Shown in pieces: positions 42,058-50,686 of a DNA stretch of 64,000 bases. Origin of the DNA: Collinsella sp. (GTDB lineage: Bacteria > Actinomycetota > Coriobacteriia > Coriobacteriales > Coriobacteriaceae); assembly GCA_018382295.1 (NCBI GenBank), contig JAGZQF010000004.1, positions 62,001 through 126,000 on the forward strand, given 5' to 3'. The notes under the pieces are model-generated. The model saw nothing but the letters and a program-made list of their open reading frames with translations. It searched no databases and was not told the DNA's origin. A program made the translations under genes and the position numbers. How positions within the stretch are numbered: the stretch's first letter is position 1; every line of letters begins with the position of its first letter.

Positions 42058-42672
42058 ATGAAACTTGGATGCGTCATTATGGCTTCGGGCGAGGGCAAGC
42101 GGTTTGGCTCTAACAAGATGCTTGCCGATATCTATGGCGAGCCGCTGATTGCCCGGACCATCGATTCGGTTCCCCAGGGCTTCGATGTCGTGGTTTCGAC
42201 GCGTTGGCCCGAGGTCGCCCGGATTTGTGAGGACAAGCATTGCCCGTGCGTGCTGCACGATGGCGAGCTGCGCAGCGAAAGCGTCCGTGCGGGCCTTTCG
42301 TGGGGAGTCGAACGCAACTGGAAAGGCTACCTCTTTTTGCCGGGCGACCAGCCGCTCGTGAGTTCGGATTCTTTTGAGGCTATGGTTCGTGCATTTGACG
42401 AGTGTGGCCGCAAGCATCCGGTGCGTCTTGCGTGCAACGGTGAGCCTTCGAGCCCGGTGCTCTTTCCGGCGGAACTGTTCGATGCGCTCATGCGTCTTGA
42501 GGGCAAGGACGGCGGCGGTTCGATCCTCAAGGAGCGTACCGACGTGGTGCTGGTCGAGGCGCGTGCCTACGAGCTGTGGGATGTCGATACCGCCAAGGGA
42601 CAGCGACGCATAGCGGAGCATATCGCCGCCTGCTCGTATTTTGATCGCGTGGCCAACTGCATAAATCAATAA
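42058..42672 (+). CDS. MocA-like molybdenum cofactor nucleotidyltransferase
   Basis: 204 residues from ATG 42058 with GGGGAGG nine bases upstream. Nucleotidyltransferase with the N-terminal signature MASGEGKRFGSNKML (about 8-22), in place of the classical LAAGxSxRMGxxK, and the metal-binding DQP in LFLPGDQPLVSSD (about 91-103). Adds CMP (or a like nucleotide) to molybdopterin to make the cofactor of Mo hydroxylases. It is the YgfJ type found beside selenium-dependent xanthine dehydrogenases. Ten bases before the hydantoinase gene, so co-transcribed. Confidence 0.88.
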   Translation: MKLGCVIMASGEGKRFGSNKMLADIYGEPLIARTIDSVPQGFDVVVSTRWPEVARICEDKHCPCVLHDGELRSESVRAGLSWGVERNWKGYLFLPGDQPLVSSDSFEAMVRAFDECGRKHPVRLACNGEPSSPVLFPAELFDALMRLEGKDGGGSILKERTDVVLVEARAYELWDVDTAKGQRRIAEHIAACSYFDRVANCINQ

Positions 42673-42681
42673 GGAGCAATT

Positions 42682-44049
42682 ATGATCATCATCAAAAACG
42701 GCGCGCTCGTGACGCCCCAGGGGCTTCGCCGCGCCGATCTTGCCATGGAGGGCGATAAGATCGTGCGGATCGCCGCGGCGATTGAGCCGGCCGAGGGCGA
42801 TACCGTCGAGGATGCCGCGGGCTGCTGGGTGTTTCCCGGCTTTATCGACGGCCACACACACATGCAGTGCTGGACCGGCATGGATTGGACAGCCGATAGC
42901 TTTGAGACCGGCACGCGCGCGGCTGTCTGCGGCGGTACGACGACCATCGTGGACTACGCGACGGCCGATCGTGGCGTGACCATGCCCGATGCCTTGGCCG
43001 AGTGGCATCGCCGCGCCGACGGCACCTGCACGGCAAACTACGCCTTTCATATGGCACTCGCCGAGTGGAACGAGCGCAACCGCGCCGACCTTTTGGCCAT
43101 GCGCGAGGCGGGCGTATCGTCGTTTAAGACCTACTTTGCCTATGACCACCTGCGCCTGGACGATGCCGAGACGCTCGAGGTGCTCGAGGAGCTCAAGCAT
43201 ATTGGCGGCATACTGTGCGTGCATTGCGAGAACGGCACGCTGGTGAATGAGCTGCAGAAGCGCGTGTTTGAGCAAGGTATCCACGGGCCCGAGGGCCACG
43301 CGCTCAGCCGTCCGGACGTGTGCGAGGCCGAGGCAGTGAGCCGCCTGCTATATCTGGCGCACCTGGCCGGCGACGTACCGGTCAACGTGGTTCACCTTTC
43401 GACCAAGCTGGGGCTCGAGGCCATCCGTGCCGCCAAGGCGCGCGGGCAGAAGAATATCTATGTCGAGACCTGCCCTCAGTATCTGATGCTCGACGATACG
43501 TGCTATTTGGAGCAGGGCGAGGACGGCTTTGCGGGCGCCAAATATGTGATGAGCCCGCCGCTGCGCCATGCGGGCGACCGTGCGGCACTGCGCGAGGCGC
43601 TTGTGGCCGGCGAGATCGATACGATCGCGACCGACCACTGCAGCTTTAACCTGCACGGGCAAAAGGACCGCGGGCGCGACGACTTCCGCGCGATTCCCAA
43701 CGGCGGGCCCGGTGTGGAGCATCGCCCCGTCGCGATCGCTACGAGCTTTGAGGGACAGCTGGGTCCCGAGGATCTGTGCCGCTTGATGAGCGAGAACCCG
43801 GCGCGCGTCTTTGGCATGTATCCGCGCAAGGGATGTCTTGCCGAGGGCTCCGATGCCGATGTGTGCGTGTGGGATCCCAAGGCGCGCTGGACGATCAGCG
43901 CCGCGACGCAGCATCAGGCCGTGGACTACACGCCGCTCGAGGGCTTTGAGGCGCACGGCCGCGCCAAGGCAGTGTTTGTGAACGGCGTGCTGGCCGCGTG
44001 CGACGGCGAGCCCACCGGAGCCCAACCCGGCCGCTACGTCCCCCGCTAG
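42682..44049 (+). CDS. dihydropyrimidinase/hydantoinase (YgeZ/HyuA type)
   Basis: 455 residues; ATG after AAGGAGCAATT. Cyclic amidohydrolase that opens dihydropyrimidine, hydantoin or related rings. Metal site: DGHTHMQCW (His-x-His), the lysine to be carboxylated in SSFKTYFAYDH (about 151-161), CVHCENG, NVVHLST, and the metal aspartate in TIATDHCSF. The overall length and order match D-hydantoinases. In the purine cluster it should open the imidazolone/ureido ring product before YgeY and YgeW. A palindromic repeat follows. Confidence 0.92.
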   Translation: MIIIKNGALVTPQGLRRADLAMEGDKIVRIAAAIEPAEGDTVEDAAGCWVFPGFIDGHTHMQCWTGMDWTADSFETGTRAAVCGGTTTIVDYATADRGVTMPDALAEWHRRADGTCTANYAFHMALAEWNERNRADLLAMREAGVSSFKTYFAYDHLRLDDAETLEVLEELKHIGGILCVHCENGTLVNELQKRVFEQGIHGPEGHALSRPDVCEAEAVSRLLYLAHLAGDVPVNVVHLSTKLGLEAIRAAKARGQKNIYVETCPQYLMLDDTCYLEQGEDGFAGAKYVMSPPLRHAGDRAALREALVAGEIDTIATDHCSFNLHGQKDRGRDDFRAIPNGGPGVEHRPVAIATSFEGQLGPEDLCRLMSENPARVFGMYPRKGCLAEGSDADVCVWDPKARWTISAATQHQAVDYTPLEGFEAHGRAKAVFVNGVLAACDGEPTGAQPGRYVPR

Positions 44050-44069
44050 CAGCAAAGATGCCGTGTCCC

Positions 44070-44148
44070 CTCCTCAGTTGCGGTGAAATACGGACTGTTT
44101 GCGGCCGTCGGGCGGCCAAACAGTCCGTATTTCACCGCAACTGAGGAG
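44070..44148. repeat. palindromic element with perfect 32-bp arms (copy 1)
   Basis: 44070-44101 and 44117-44148 are perfect reverse complements around a 15-base loop. Core AGTTGCGGTGAAATACGGAC. A related palindrome lies at 46861-46927, so the two flank yqeC-yqeB-xdhC. Lies between convergent genes and could terminate both ways. Confidence 0.85.
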
Positions 44149-44158
44149 ATGGGGCCGG

Positions 44159-44893
44159 CTACTTGAGGCTGCTGGCGACGACGGGGTGGTCGAGAGCTGC
44201 CTCGAAGCGGTCGGCCATCGTGGGGTCGCTGAGCGTGTCGACTTGGTTGAGCATGACGCGTGCGGTGCTGAGTTCCATCACCCGTATCTCGGCATTGAGC
44301 ACCTGTGCGACGCGCTCGGGCGTGGCGATGTCGGTGAGCTCGCAGCCGCAACGCTCGCAAAAGAGCTCGGGGCGGTGGACGGCTTCGTGGATGGGCTTGC
44401 CGAGCCCTGAGGCGCCGACGATCCAGACGATGTTGGCCGTGCCAGAGGGAATCACCGGCTCCCAGGCGGCGTGGGCCTTGAGCGGGAGCCGCTTGCTGCC
44501 GTCCGCCTCGGCCAGGACGTAGTCAAAGCGCTGCGCCAGCTGGTCGAGCGGCTCGGCAGGGGAGGAGAGCTTGCCCGTCTGGGGGTCCAAGACGCCTGCC
44601 TGGCAGATGCTTCCCCGCACAAGCCCCGCGCAGGCCTCGCAGGTGCAGCCTGGGGCGTGTGGGGCACCTGGCTTCCAGGGCGCGGCGTCCAGGCGACGGC
44701 TCGACCCGTCCCATGGCACGCCGGCGACGGGGAGCATGCGCGTGGTGGTGCAGAGGAGCACGCGGCCGCCAGCGCGCATAAGCTCAAGGCCGAGCGTCTT
44801 TAGCAAGGTCGACTTGCCACCGCTGCCGATAATCGCGGTAATGCCCGGCTCGATCCTGAGCGCCGAGGCAAGATTGCCGCTAACCGTTTCCAT
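44159..44893 (-). CDS. yqeC: selenium-dependent hydroxylase accessory protein YqeC
   Basis: 244 residues, minus strand. P-loop AIIGSGGKST (about 21-30) at the N-terminus, then CTTTRMLP and a Cys-rich insert CTCEACAG (about 84-91), EADGSKRLPLKAHA, and PSGTANIVWIVGASGLGKP. The family always accompanies Se-dependent Mo hydroxylases and is thought to help insert or make the selenium form of the cofactor. Transcribed opposite to yqeB, with about 100 bases between. Convergent with the hydantoinase gene. Function at the molecular level is unsettled. Confidence 0.9.
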   Translation of the reverse strand: METVSGNLASALRIEPGITAIIGSGGKSTLLKTLGLELMRAGGRVLLCTTTRMLPVAGVPWDGSSRRLDAAPWKPGAPHAPGCTCEACAGLVRGSICQAGVLDPQTGKLSSPAEPLDQLAQRFDYVLAEADGSKRLPLKAHAAWEPVIPSGTANIVWIVGASGLGKPIHEAVHRPELFCERCGCELTDIATPERVAQVLNAEIRVMELSTARVMLNQVDTLSDPTMADRFEAALDHPVVASSLK

Positions 44894-44995
44894 CTGTTCA
44901 CCGCCGTATAATACTGTGATAATAAATAATCATCAGAGTAGCGGTCGAACCGCTTTTGCTCTGCTCAAACCGTAGCACAGGGAGGTGCCCCGGGA
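44894..44995. promoter_or_regulatory. divergent promoter region yqeC/yqeB
   Basis: AT-rich spacer with TATAAT at 44907-44912 on the plus strand (no clear -35) and TATTAT on the minus strand. TGATAATAAATAATCATCA (44917-44935) is an imperfect palindrome that could bind a regulator acting both ways. yqeB has GGGAGGTGCCCCGGGA just before its ATG. Confidence 0.4.
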
Positions 44996-45790
44996 ATGCT
45001 CGTTTATGTTCGCGGCGCCGGCGATATCGCCACGGGCGTCGCCGCTCGCTTGGTGCGCGCCGGCGTGTCGGTTGTCATGGCCGATATCGCGGTTCCCACG
45101 TGCATCCGTCGCACAATCAGTTTTTGCGAGGCCATTCGCTTGGGCGAGGTCCAGGTCGAGGGCATCCGCGCTCGCTTGGCGCAGACGCCGGCAGAGGCGC
45201 TTGCAATTACCGAGGCCGGAGACGTCGCCGTGGTGGTGGACCCCCGGGCCAAGATGCTCGACGAACTGAAACCCGCTGCCGTGGTCGATGCGATTTTGGC
45301 CAAGCGCAACTTGGGCACCACGCGCGATATGGCGCCTGTCGTCATCGCCGTGGGGCCGGGCTTTACCGCGCCGGTCGATTGCGACGCCGTGGTCGAGACC
45401 ATGCGCGGGCATTTTTTGGGCCGCGTGATTACCCAGGGCTCCCCCCAGCCCAACACGGGTGTGCCAGGCATGATCGGCGGATACGGCAAGGAGCGTGTTA
45501 TCCACAGCCCCGCCGCCGGCGTGTTTCGGTCCGACCGCGCAATCGGCGACATCGTGAGCGCCGGAGACGTGATTGGCTACGCGGACGATACGCCCATGAT
45601 CACGCAGATTGACGGCTGCTTGCGCGGCCTTTTGGCGAACGGCGTGCAGGTGACTGAGGGCTTTAAATGCGCCGATGTCGATCCGCGCGGCGATGCCAGC
45701 TATATCAACTACATTTCGGACAAGGCGACGTCGGTCGGCGGCGGCGTGCTCGAGGCACTCGCTATGCTCACCGATATCTTTAGAGGATAG
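44996..45790 (+). CDS. yqeB: selenium-dependent molybdenum hydroxylase system protein YqeB
   Basis: 264 residues; ATG at 44996. Opens with a Rossmann-like VYVRGAGDIATGVAARLVRAG (a motif span shared with XdhC-type NAD folds), then TRDMAPVVIAVGPGFTAPVD and GGYGKERVIHSPAAGVF, characteristic of the EF2563/YqeB family that occurs only with Se-dependent Mo hydroxylases. Expected role: maturation of the selenium-containing Mo site of the xanthine dehydrogenase at 22814. Nine bases before xdhC, same operon. Confidence 0.92.
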   Translation: MLVYVRGAGDIATGVAARLVRAGVSVVMADIAVPTCIRRTISFCEAIRLGEVQVEGIRARLAQTPAEALAITEAGDVAVVVDPRAKMLDELKPAAVVDAILAKRNLGTTRDMAPVVIAVGPGFTAPVDCDAVVETMRGHFLGRVITQGSPQPNTGVPGMIGGYGKERVIHSPAAGVFRSDRAIGDIVSAGDVIGYADDTPMITQIDGCLRGLLANGVQVTEGFKCADVDPRGDASYINYISDKATSVGGGVLEALAMLTDIFRG

Positions 45791-45799
45791 AAGGCGGCA

Positions 45800-46843
45800 A
45801 TGGAAAAGCTCGATGTTGTGAATGCGGCGCTTGCCGCCCTGCGTGCTGGCGAGACGTGCGAGCTCGTGGTCGTGGCCGGCACGGCGGGGTCGTCGCCGCG
45901 CGGCGTGGGCGCCTGGATGGCCGTCTTTGCCGACGGCAGCCAGGCGGGCACTATCGGCGGCGGCAAGATTGAGCTCTTTGCGCTGGATGAGGCGCGCGAA
46001 CTCCTGAGCGCGGGACAGTCGCGTCTGGTCCGCTACACCATGGGCGGCGAGAACTCCGATACCGGCATGATCTGCGGCGGAGCCATCTGCCTGTGCTATC
46101 TGCATCTGGATGCGACCCAGGCACCGTTGTTCCAGGAAATTGCCGACGTCTTGGTCTATCGGCGCATCGGCGACTTCGTCATCGACTTTGAGCCGTTTAT
46201 CGCGAGCGCGCTCGAGGGCGATGTGGCCGAGTACCATGGCGAGGCATCGCGCCATACCATTGCGGGCTGCCCCGGGCTTTCACTGGTGGAGGAGGGGAGT
46301 AACGTCACCTGCACTAACGCCGCCTCCGAGATTCCTCCCGCGCACATCGAGACGCTCTGCCCCGAGGGCCTGACCTATATCTTTGGCTGCGGCCACGTGG
46401 GCGCCGCGACGGCGCGGGTGCTCATGGCGGCGGGCTTTGCCGTCGTGGCGTGCGACGACCGCCCCGGAACGCTGACCCCCGATTGGGTGCCCGGTGTCTA
46501 CGACCGTCGTCTGGTCGACTACAAGAGCCTGAGCAAGCAGTGCCCCATCGGCCCGCGCGACCTGGTGGTCGTCGCCACGGCGGGTCACAAGTCCGATATC
46601 GACGTGGTGATTCAGGCCATGCGCGCCAAGCCTGCCTACCTGGGCTGTCTGGGTTCGCGCCGCAAGACGGCCTTTGTGCGTGCCCGCCTGGAGCAGGAAG
46701 GCTTTACGCAGGACCAGATCGACGAGCTGCACCTTCCGATCGGCGTCGCCATCGAGGCCGAGGACCCCGAGGAGATCGCCATCTCCATCGCCGCCGAGAT
46801 GATCCACCTGCGACGCACCAAACTCGTCCCCCGCAAGCGCTAA
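45800..46843 (+). CDS. xdhC: XdhC/CoxI family molybdenum cofactor insertion protein
   Basis: 347 residues; ATG at 45800 after AGAAGGCGGCA. XdhC binds Mo-molybdopterin, supports its sulfuration or selenation, and delivers it to xanthine dehydrogenase. N-terminal CoxI segment has TAGSSPRGVGAWMAV and the GTIGGGKIE motif; the Rossmann C-terminal domain has YIFGCGHVGAATARVL and GHKSDIDVV, CLGSRRKTAFVRARL near the end. Last gene before the r-protein operon resumes; the client enzyme lies 20 kb away in the left half. Confidence 0.94.
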   Translation: MEKLDVVNAALAALRAGETCELVVVAGTAGSSPRGVGAWMAVFADGSQAGTIGGGKIELFALDEARELLSAGQSRLVRYTMGGENSDTGMICGGAICLCYLHLDATQAPLFQEIADVLVYRRIGDFVIDFEPFIASALEGDVAEYHGEASRHTIAGCPGLSLVEEGSNVTCTNAASEIPPAHIETLCPEGLTYIFGCGHVGAATARVLMAAGFAVVACDDRPGTLTPDWVPGVYDRRLVDYKSLSKQCPIGPRDLVVVATAGHKSDIDVVIQAMRAKPAYLGCLGSRRKTAFVRARLEQEGFTQDQIDELHLPIGVAIEAEDPEEIAISIAAEMIHLRRTKLVPRKR

Positions 46844-46860
46844 TCGCATCCCCACCAATA

Positions 46861-46927
46861 AGTTGCGGTGAAATACGGATTGTTTAAGCCTGTTAGGCCG
46901 CCCAACAGTCCCTATTTCACCGCAACT
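46861..46927. repeat. palindromic element (copy 2), related to 44070-44148
   Basis: AGTTGCGGTGAAATA (46861-46875, taking A46860 with it) faces TATTTCACCGCAACT (46913-46927); inner GGA/TCC and TGTT/AACA pairs follow mismatches. Same sequence family as copy 1 but more worn. The gap 46844-47154 otherwise holds the rplE promoter and leader. Confidence 0.8.
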
Positions 46928-46988
46928 GCTTGTTGGGACCCATTTGTGCGGGGGAGTTGTGGAGTTGTGCAGGCAGACGAGGTTTTTC

Positions 46989-47017
46989 TGGAAATACGCT
47001 CACGATGCGCGTATAGT
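46989..47017 (+). promoter_or_regulatory. predicted promoter for the rplE half-operon
   Basis: TGGAAA (46989-46994), 17 bases, TATAGT (47012-47017), about 138 bases before rplE. It shares ATACGC...GTATAxT with the rplC and rplB elements. Needed because the first half operon ends in a terminator 38 kb away. Confidence 0.6.
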
Positions 47018-47154
47018 ACCGATTGTTTTGTCGGCTCCTGCTGCGTCGAGTCCAAACCGCAAAATGCCATGAGCGGCGCGGATGCAGCCAGGAGGCACGA
47101 GGACAACCCATCGTGGCCACGCCCCGTGCTTAAAACCCCAAGAAGGAGTGAACA

Positions 47155-47712
47155 ATGGCAGAAGAGAAGTATGTGCCGCGTCTGAAGACCAAGTACAACA
47201 ACGAGGTCAAGCAGCAGCTTCAGGACAAGTTCCAGTACGAGAACGTCATGATGATCCCCAAGTTTGAGAAGATCGTCGTGAACATGGGTGTCGGCGAGGC
47301 CGCTACCGATTCCAAGGCCATCGACGGTGCCGTGCGCGACCTGCGCGCCATCACCGGACAGCAGCCGATGATCACCCGTGCCCGTAAGTCCATCGCTACC
47401 TTCCGCCTGCGCGCTGGTATGCCGATCGGCTGCAAGGTTACCCTGCGTGGCGACCGTATGTGGGAGTTCTTCGATCGTCTGACCTCCGTCGCGATCCCCC
47501 GTATCCGCGACTTCCGCGGCATTTCCGCCAAGAGCTTCGACGGCCGTGGTAACTTCTCCATGGGCGTCACCGAGCAGCTCATCTTCCCCGAGATCGACTT
47601 CGATTCCGTCGATCACCAGCGTGGTATGGACATCACTTTCGTGACCACCGCCAACACCGATGAGGAGGCCAAGGCCCTTCTGGACGCCTTCGGTTTCCCG
47701 TTCAAGAAATAG
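47155..47712 (+). CDS. rplE: 50S ribosomal protein L5
   Basis: 185 residues; ATG after AGAAGGAGTGAACA. Central protuberance protein that carries 5S rRNA and bridges to S13. [40 protein letters not shown] and [16 protein letters not shown] are conserved. It should sit next to rplX; here it opens the second half of the broken operon with its own promoter. Confidence 0.98.
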   Translation: MAEEKYVPRLKTKYNNEVKQQLQDKFQYENVMMIPKFEKIVVNMGVGEAATDSKAIDGAVRDLRAITGQQPMITRARKSIATFRLRAGMPIGCKVTLRGDRMWEFFDRLTSVAIPRIRDFRGISAKSFDGRGNFSMGVTEQLIFPEIDFDSVDHQRGMDITFVTTANTDEEAKALLDAFGFPFKK

Positions 47713-47727
47713 GTTCACCTGCCCTAT

Positions 47728-47757
47728 AAGCGCCGTTCCCACAAGGGGGCGGCGCTT
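47728..47757 (+). promoter_or_regulatory. hairpin between rplE and rpsZ
   Basis: AAGCGCCG (47728-47735) pairs with CGGCGCTT (47750-47757); GGGGCG follows, no T-run. Intercistronic processing-type structure. Confidence 0.45.
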
Positions 47758-47791
47758 GGGGCGAACAATACTCTATGTGAGGAGGATATAA

Positions 47792-47977
47792 GTGGCTAAG
47801 ACATCGATGATCGTCAAGTGCAATCGCAAGCAGAAGTTCTCTACTCGTGAGTACACGCGCTGCCAGCGCTGCGGCCGTCCGCACTCTGTGTACCGCAAGT
47901 TCGGCCTGTGCCGTGTCTGCTTCCGCGAGCTTGCACTCAAGGGCGAGCTTCCCGGCGTTAAGAAGGCCAGCTGGTAA
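47792..47977 (+). CDS. rpsZ: 30S ribosomal protein S14, zinc-binding type
   Basis: 61 residues from a GTG at 47792 with GAGGAGG upstream. Short S14 form with a zinc site made of CQRC (24-27) and CRVC (40-43), unlike the 100-residue zinc-free form. Basic, ends GVKKASW. Head protein next to S3 and S10. Confidence 0.97.
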   Translation: MAKTSMIVKCNRKQKFSTREYTRCQRCGRPHSVYRKFGLCRVCFRELALKGELPGVKKASW

Positions 47978-48096
47978 GTCACTACCAGCGTTTCAAGCAT
48001 CAGTTTGGAACAGGGAAAACGCGCTAAAAAGGCTTTGCCGTTAAGGGCGGCGAAGAACCAAGAGCACGTGTTCATCAAGAACGAAGGAGAATCTGT

Positions 48097-48495
48097 ATGA
48101 ACCTTACAGACCCGATCGCAGATATGCTTACGCGCATCCGTAACGCTAACTCTGTGAACAAGGCCACGGTCTCCATGCCGAGCAGCAAGAAGCTCGTCGA
48201 GATCGCTCGTGTTCTGCACGAGGAGGGCTACATCGAGGGCTACGATGTCGAGGACACCGTTCCCCAAAAGACTCTGCACATCACGCTTAAGTATGGTCCC
48301 AAGAAGGCTAAGGTCATCAACGGCATCCGCCGCATTTCCAAGCCGGGCCTGCGTAAGTACACCGGCGTTGCCGACATGCCCCGCGTCCGCGGTGGCCTTG
48401 GTACCGCCATTATTTCCACCAGCCATGGCGTCATGACCGACCGCGATGCTCGCAAGCACAACGTCGGCGGCGAGATCATCGCTTACGTCTGGTAA
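48097..48495 (+). CDS. rpsH: 30S ribosomal protein S8
   Basis: 132 residues; ATG after GAAGGAGAATCTGT. Primary 16S binder and, in E. coli, the repressor of the spc operon. [14 protein letters not shown] and the C-terminal [22 protein letters not shown] are canonical. The 119-base spacer before it holds a hairpin (CTTTGCCG/CGGCGAAG near 48034-48056) that might be part of such control (inference). Confidence 0.98.
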   Translation: MNLTDPIADMLTRIRNANSVNKATVSMPSSKKLVEIARVLHEEGYIEGYDVEDTVPQKTLHITLKYGPKKAKVINGIRRISKPGLRKYTGVADMPRVRGGLGTAIISTSHGVMTDRDARKHNVGGEIIAYVW

Positions 48496-48528
48496 TTCGC
48501 TCGGTAGGTAGAAGGAAAGGAGATCACC

Positions 48529-49065
48529 GTGTCTCGTATCGGTAATAAGCCTGTCCAGATTCCCGCCGGAGTCGAAGTGGCAGTCAACGGCAACAACGTT
48601 GTCGTCAAGGGCCCCAAGGGCCAGCTCGAGCTCGATGTCTATGAGAAGCTCGCTATCAACGTCGAGGACAACGTCCTCACCGTTTCCCGTCCCGACGACG
48701 AGCGTGAGACCCGTGCCCGCCACGGCCTCACCCGCGCCCTCATCCACAACATGGTTGTTGGCGTTTCCGAGGGCTTCGAGAAGAAGCTCGAGCTCGCCGG
48801 CGTCGGTTACCGCGTGCAGCAGAAGGGCAAGAACCTCGAGTTCTCCCTGGGCTTCTCGCACCCCGTGATCGTCGAGGCTCCCGAGGGCATCACCTTCGAG
48901 GTTCCCGACAACACCCACGTGAACGTCAAGGGTATCAACAAGCAGCAGGTCGGTCAGATCGCCGCTGAGATCCGCGGCCATCGTCCTCCCGAGCCTTACA
49001 AGGGCAAGGGTATCCACTACGTTGGCGAGCACATCCGCCGCAAGCTGGGTAAGGCCGCCAAGTAG
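48529..49065 (+). CDS. rplF: 50S ribosomal protein L6
   Basis: 178 residues from a GTG (GTGTCTCGTATCGG) with AAAGGAGATCACC upstream. Binds 23S helix 97 near the sarcin-ricin loop. [16 protein letters not shown] and [27 protein letters not shown] are conserved. Confidence 0.97.
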   Translation: MSRIGNKPVQIPAGVEVAVNGNNVVVKGPKGQLELDVYEKLAINVEDNVLTVSRPDDERETRARHGLTRALIHNMVVGVSEGFEKKLELAGVGYRVQQKGKNLEFSLGFSHPVIVEAPEGITFEVPDNTHVNVKGINKQQVGQIAAEIRGHRPPEPYKGKGIHYVGEHIRRKLGKAAK

Positions 49066-49090
49066 TCGTAACCGACTCACTCGCATAAGA

Positions 49091-49112
49091 CCAGCACCCC
49101 GTCAGGTGCTGG
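49091..49112 (+). promoter_or_regulatory. hairpin between rplF and rplR
   Basis: CCAGCACC (49091-49098) pairs with GGTGCTGG (49105-49112) around a six-base loop; no T-run follows. Confidence 0.5.
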
Positions 49113-49140
49113 CAAGATCAACCTTTTTAGGAGTTTACGT

Positions 49141-49509
49141 ATGAACAAGCATAAGGCGAAGCTGGAAGGCCTCAAGCGTCGTCAGCGTCGTGTTCGCGGC
49201 AAGGTCTCGGGTACCTCCGAGCGTCCGCGTCTTCGCGTGACCCGTACTAACGCCAACATCTATGCCCAGATCATCGACGACAGCAAGGGCTCCAGCCTGA
49301 CGCTCGTCTCTGCCTCGACCCTCGAGGCCGAGTTCAAGGGCACCCACACCTCGAACAAGGAGGCTGCGGAGAAGGTCGGTCAGCTCGTTGGCAAGCGCGC
49401 CATCGAGGCCGGCATCACCAAGGTCGCCTTCGATCGCGGTGGCCGTATCTACCATGGCCGCGTCAAGGCCCTCGCCGACGGTGCTCGTGCCGCCGGTCTC
49501 GAGTTCTAG
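49141..49509 (+). CDS. rplR: 50S ribosomal protein L18
   Basis: 122 residues; ATG after TTTTAGGAGTTTACGT. Binds 5S rRNA with L5. [20 protein letters not shown] and [20 protein letters not shown] match the family; the end [13 protein letters not shown] (GARAAGLEF) is typical. Confidence 0.97.
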   Translation: MNKHKAKLEGLKRRQRRVRGKVSGTSERPRLRVTRTNANIYAQIIDDSKGSSLTLVSASTLEAEFKGTHTSNKEAAEKVGQLVGKRAIEAGITKVAFDRGGRIYHGRVKALADGARAAGLEF

Positions 49510-49523
49510 GAGGTATGTAGCAC

Positions 49524-50048
49524 ATGGCTCGTAATCAGAAGCAGCAGCGCGAGGCCTCCGAGTTCGAGGAGCGCGTCGTTTACATCAACCGCGTGTCGAA
49601 GACCGTCAAGGGTGGTCGTCGCATGAGCCTCGTCGCTCTCGTCGTCGTTGGCGACGGCAAGGGCAACGTCGGCGTTGGCATGGGCAAGTCCGCTGAGGTG
49701 CCCATGGCCATCTCCAAGGCATCTCTCGATGCCAAGAAGAACATGTTCCACGTGCCGGTGACCGAGCAGGGCACCATCCCGCACGAGGTTCTCGGCCACT
49801 TTGGTGCCGGCCGCATCATCATCAAGCCCGCTGTCGAGGGTACCGGCGTTATCGCCGGCGGCGCTGTGCGTCCCCTCTTCGAGCTTGCTGGCATCAAGAA
49901 CGTCCTGTCCAAGTCCCTCGGTACCGACAACGGCCTCAACATCATCAAGGCTGCCGTCGAGGGCCTCAAGGAGCTCTCCAGCCCTGAGGACGTCGCGGCT
50001 CGCCGTGGCCTGACGGTCTCCGAGATGTTCGTCGGTAAGGAGAACTAA
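49524..50048 (+). CDS. rpsE: 30S ribosomal protein S5
   Basis: 174 residues; ATG after GGAGGTATGTAGCAC. Decoding-fidelity protein. [20 protein letters not shown] with the double-stranded RNA-binding fold, then [26 protein letters not shown]. Residues whose change gives ram or spectinomycin-resistant forms look normal. Confidence 0.97.
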   Translation: MARNQKQQREASEFEERVVYINRVSKTVKGGRRMSLVALVVVGDGKGNVGVGMGKSAEVPMAISKASLDAKKNMFHVPVTEQGTIPHEVLGHFGAGRIIIKPAVEGTGVIAGGAVRPLFELAGIKNVLSKSLGTDNGLNIIKAAVEGLKELSSPEDVAARRGLTVSEMFVGKEN

Positions 50049-50050
50049 GC

Positions 50051-50233
50051 ATGGCTGACACCATCAAGATCAAGCAGGTCCGCAGCACCAACGGTTGCAA
50101 GCAGGACCAGGTCCGTACTGTCCGTGCCCTCGGTCTCCACAGGATCCGCGAGGTTCGCGAGATTGCTGACAACGAGTCCGTCCGCGGCATGATCTTCAAG
50201 GTCAAGCACCTTGTCGAGATTGTAGAGGAGTAG
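50051..50233 (+). CDS. rpmD: 50S ribosomal protein L30
   Basis: 60 residues, starting two bases after rpsE. IKIKQVRSTNGCKQDQVRTV and LGLHRIREVREIADNESVRG are the L30 pattern. Short bacterial form. Confidence 0.96.
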   Translation: MADTIKIKQVRSTNGCKQDQVRTVRALGLHRIREVREIADNESVRGMIFKVKHLVEIVEE

Positions 50234-50236
50234 CAA

Positions 50237-50686
50237 ATGCAGCTTCACGATCTTACTCCCGCGCCCGGTTCCACCAAGAACCGCAAGCGCGTCGGCCGTG
50301 GCAATTCTTCGGGTCACGGCACCACTTCTGGCCGCGGCCAGAAGGGCCAGGGTTCCCGCTCTGGCGGCACCAAGGGTGCCGGCTTCGAGGGTGGCCAGAC
50401 TCCGCTGGCCATGCGCCTGCCCAAGCTTCCGGGCTTCCGCAACCCCCGTCGTATCGAGTACACCGCCGTTAACGTTGAGCGTCTCGAGCGTAAGTTCGAG
50501 GACGGCGCTGTGATCGACGGTGCCGCTCTTAAGGCCGCTCGCATCACCAAGAGCGAGTTCGAGCCCGTCAAGGTGCTCGGCAATGGTGAGCTCACCAAGA
50601 AGTTCACGGTCAAGGTCGACAAGGTCAGCGCTTCTGCGCAGGCCAAGATCGAGGCCGCCGGCGGAAAGGTCGAGCTGCCGTGCTAA
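50237..50686 (+). CDS. rplO: 50S ribosomal protein L15
   Basis: 149 residues, three bases after rpmD. Gly-rich N-terminal extension [20 protein letters not shown] threads into 23S rRNA; the C-terminal globular domain ends [11 protein letters not shown]. Its last seven bases overlap the secY start. Confidence 0.97.
   Translation: MQLHDLTPAPGSTKNRKRVGRGNSSGHGTTSGRGQKGQGSRSGGTKGAGFEGGQTPLAMRLPKLPGFRNPRRIEYTAVNVERLERKFEDGAVIDGAALKAARITKSEFEPVKVLGNGELTKKFTVKVDKVSASAQAKIEAAGGKVELPC

Noticed and set aside
40636..43299. 887-codon open frame on the minus strand
   Set aside because: Runs opposite ygeW, mocA-like and hydantoinase genes, all of which have strong family motifs.
8787..47154. 38-kb block as a prophage or integrative element
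   Set aside because: No integrase, transposase, capsid, relaxase or tRNA attachment site was recognised; content is metabolic with a small defence island.
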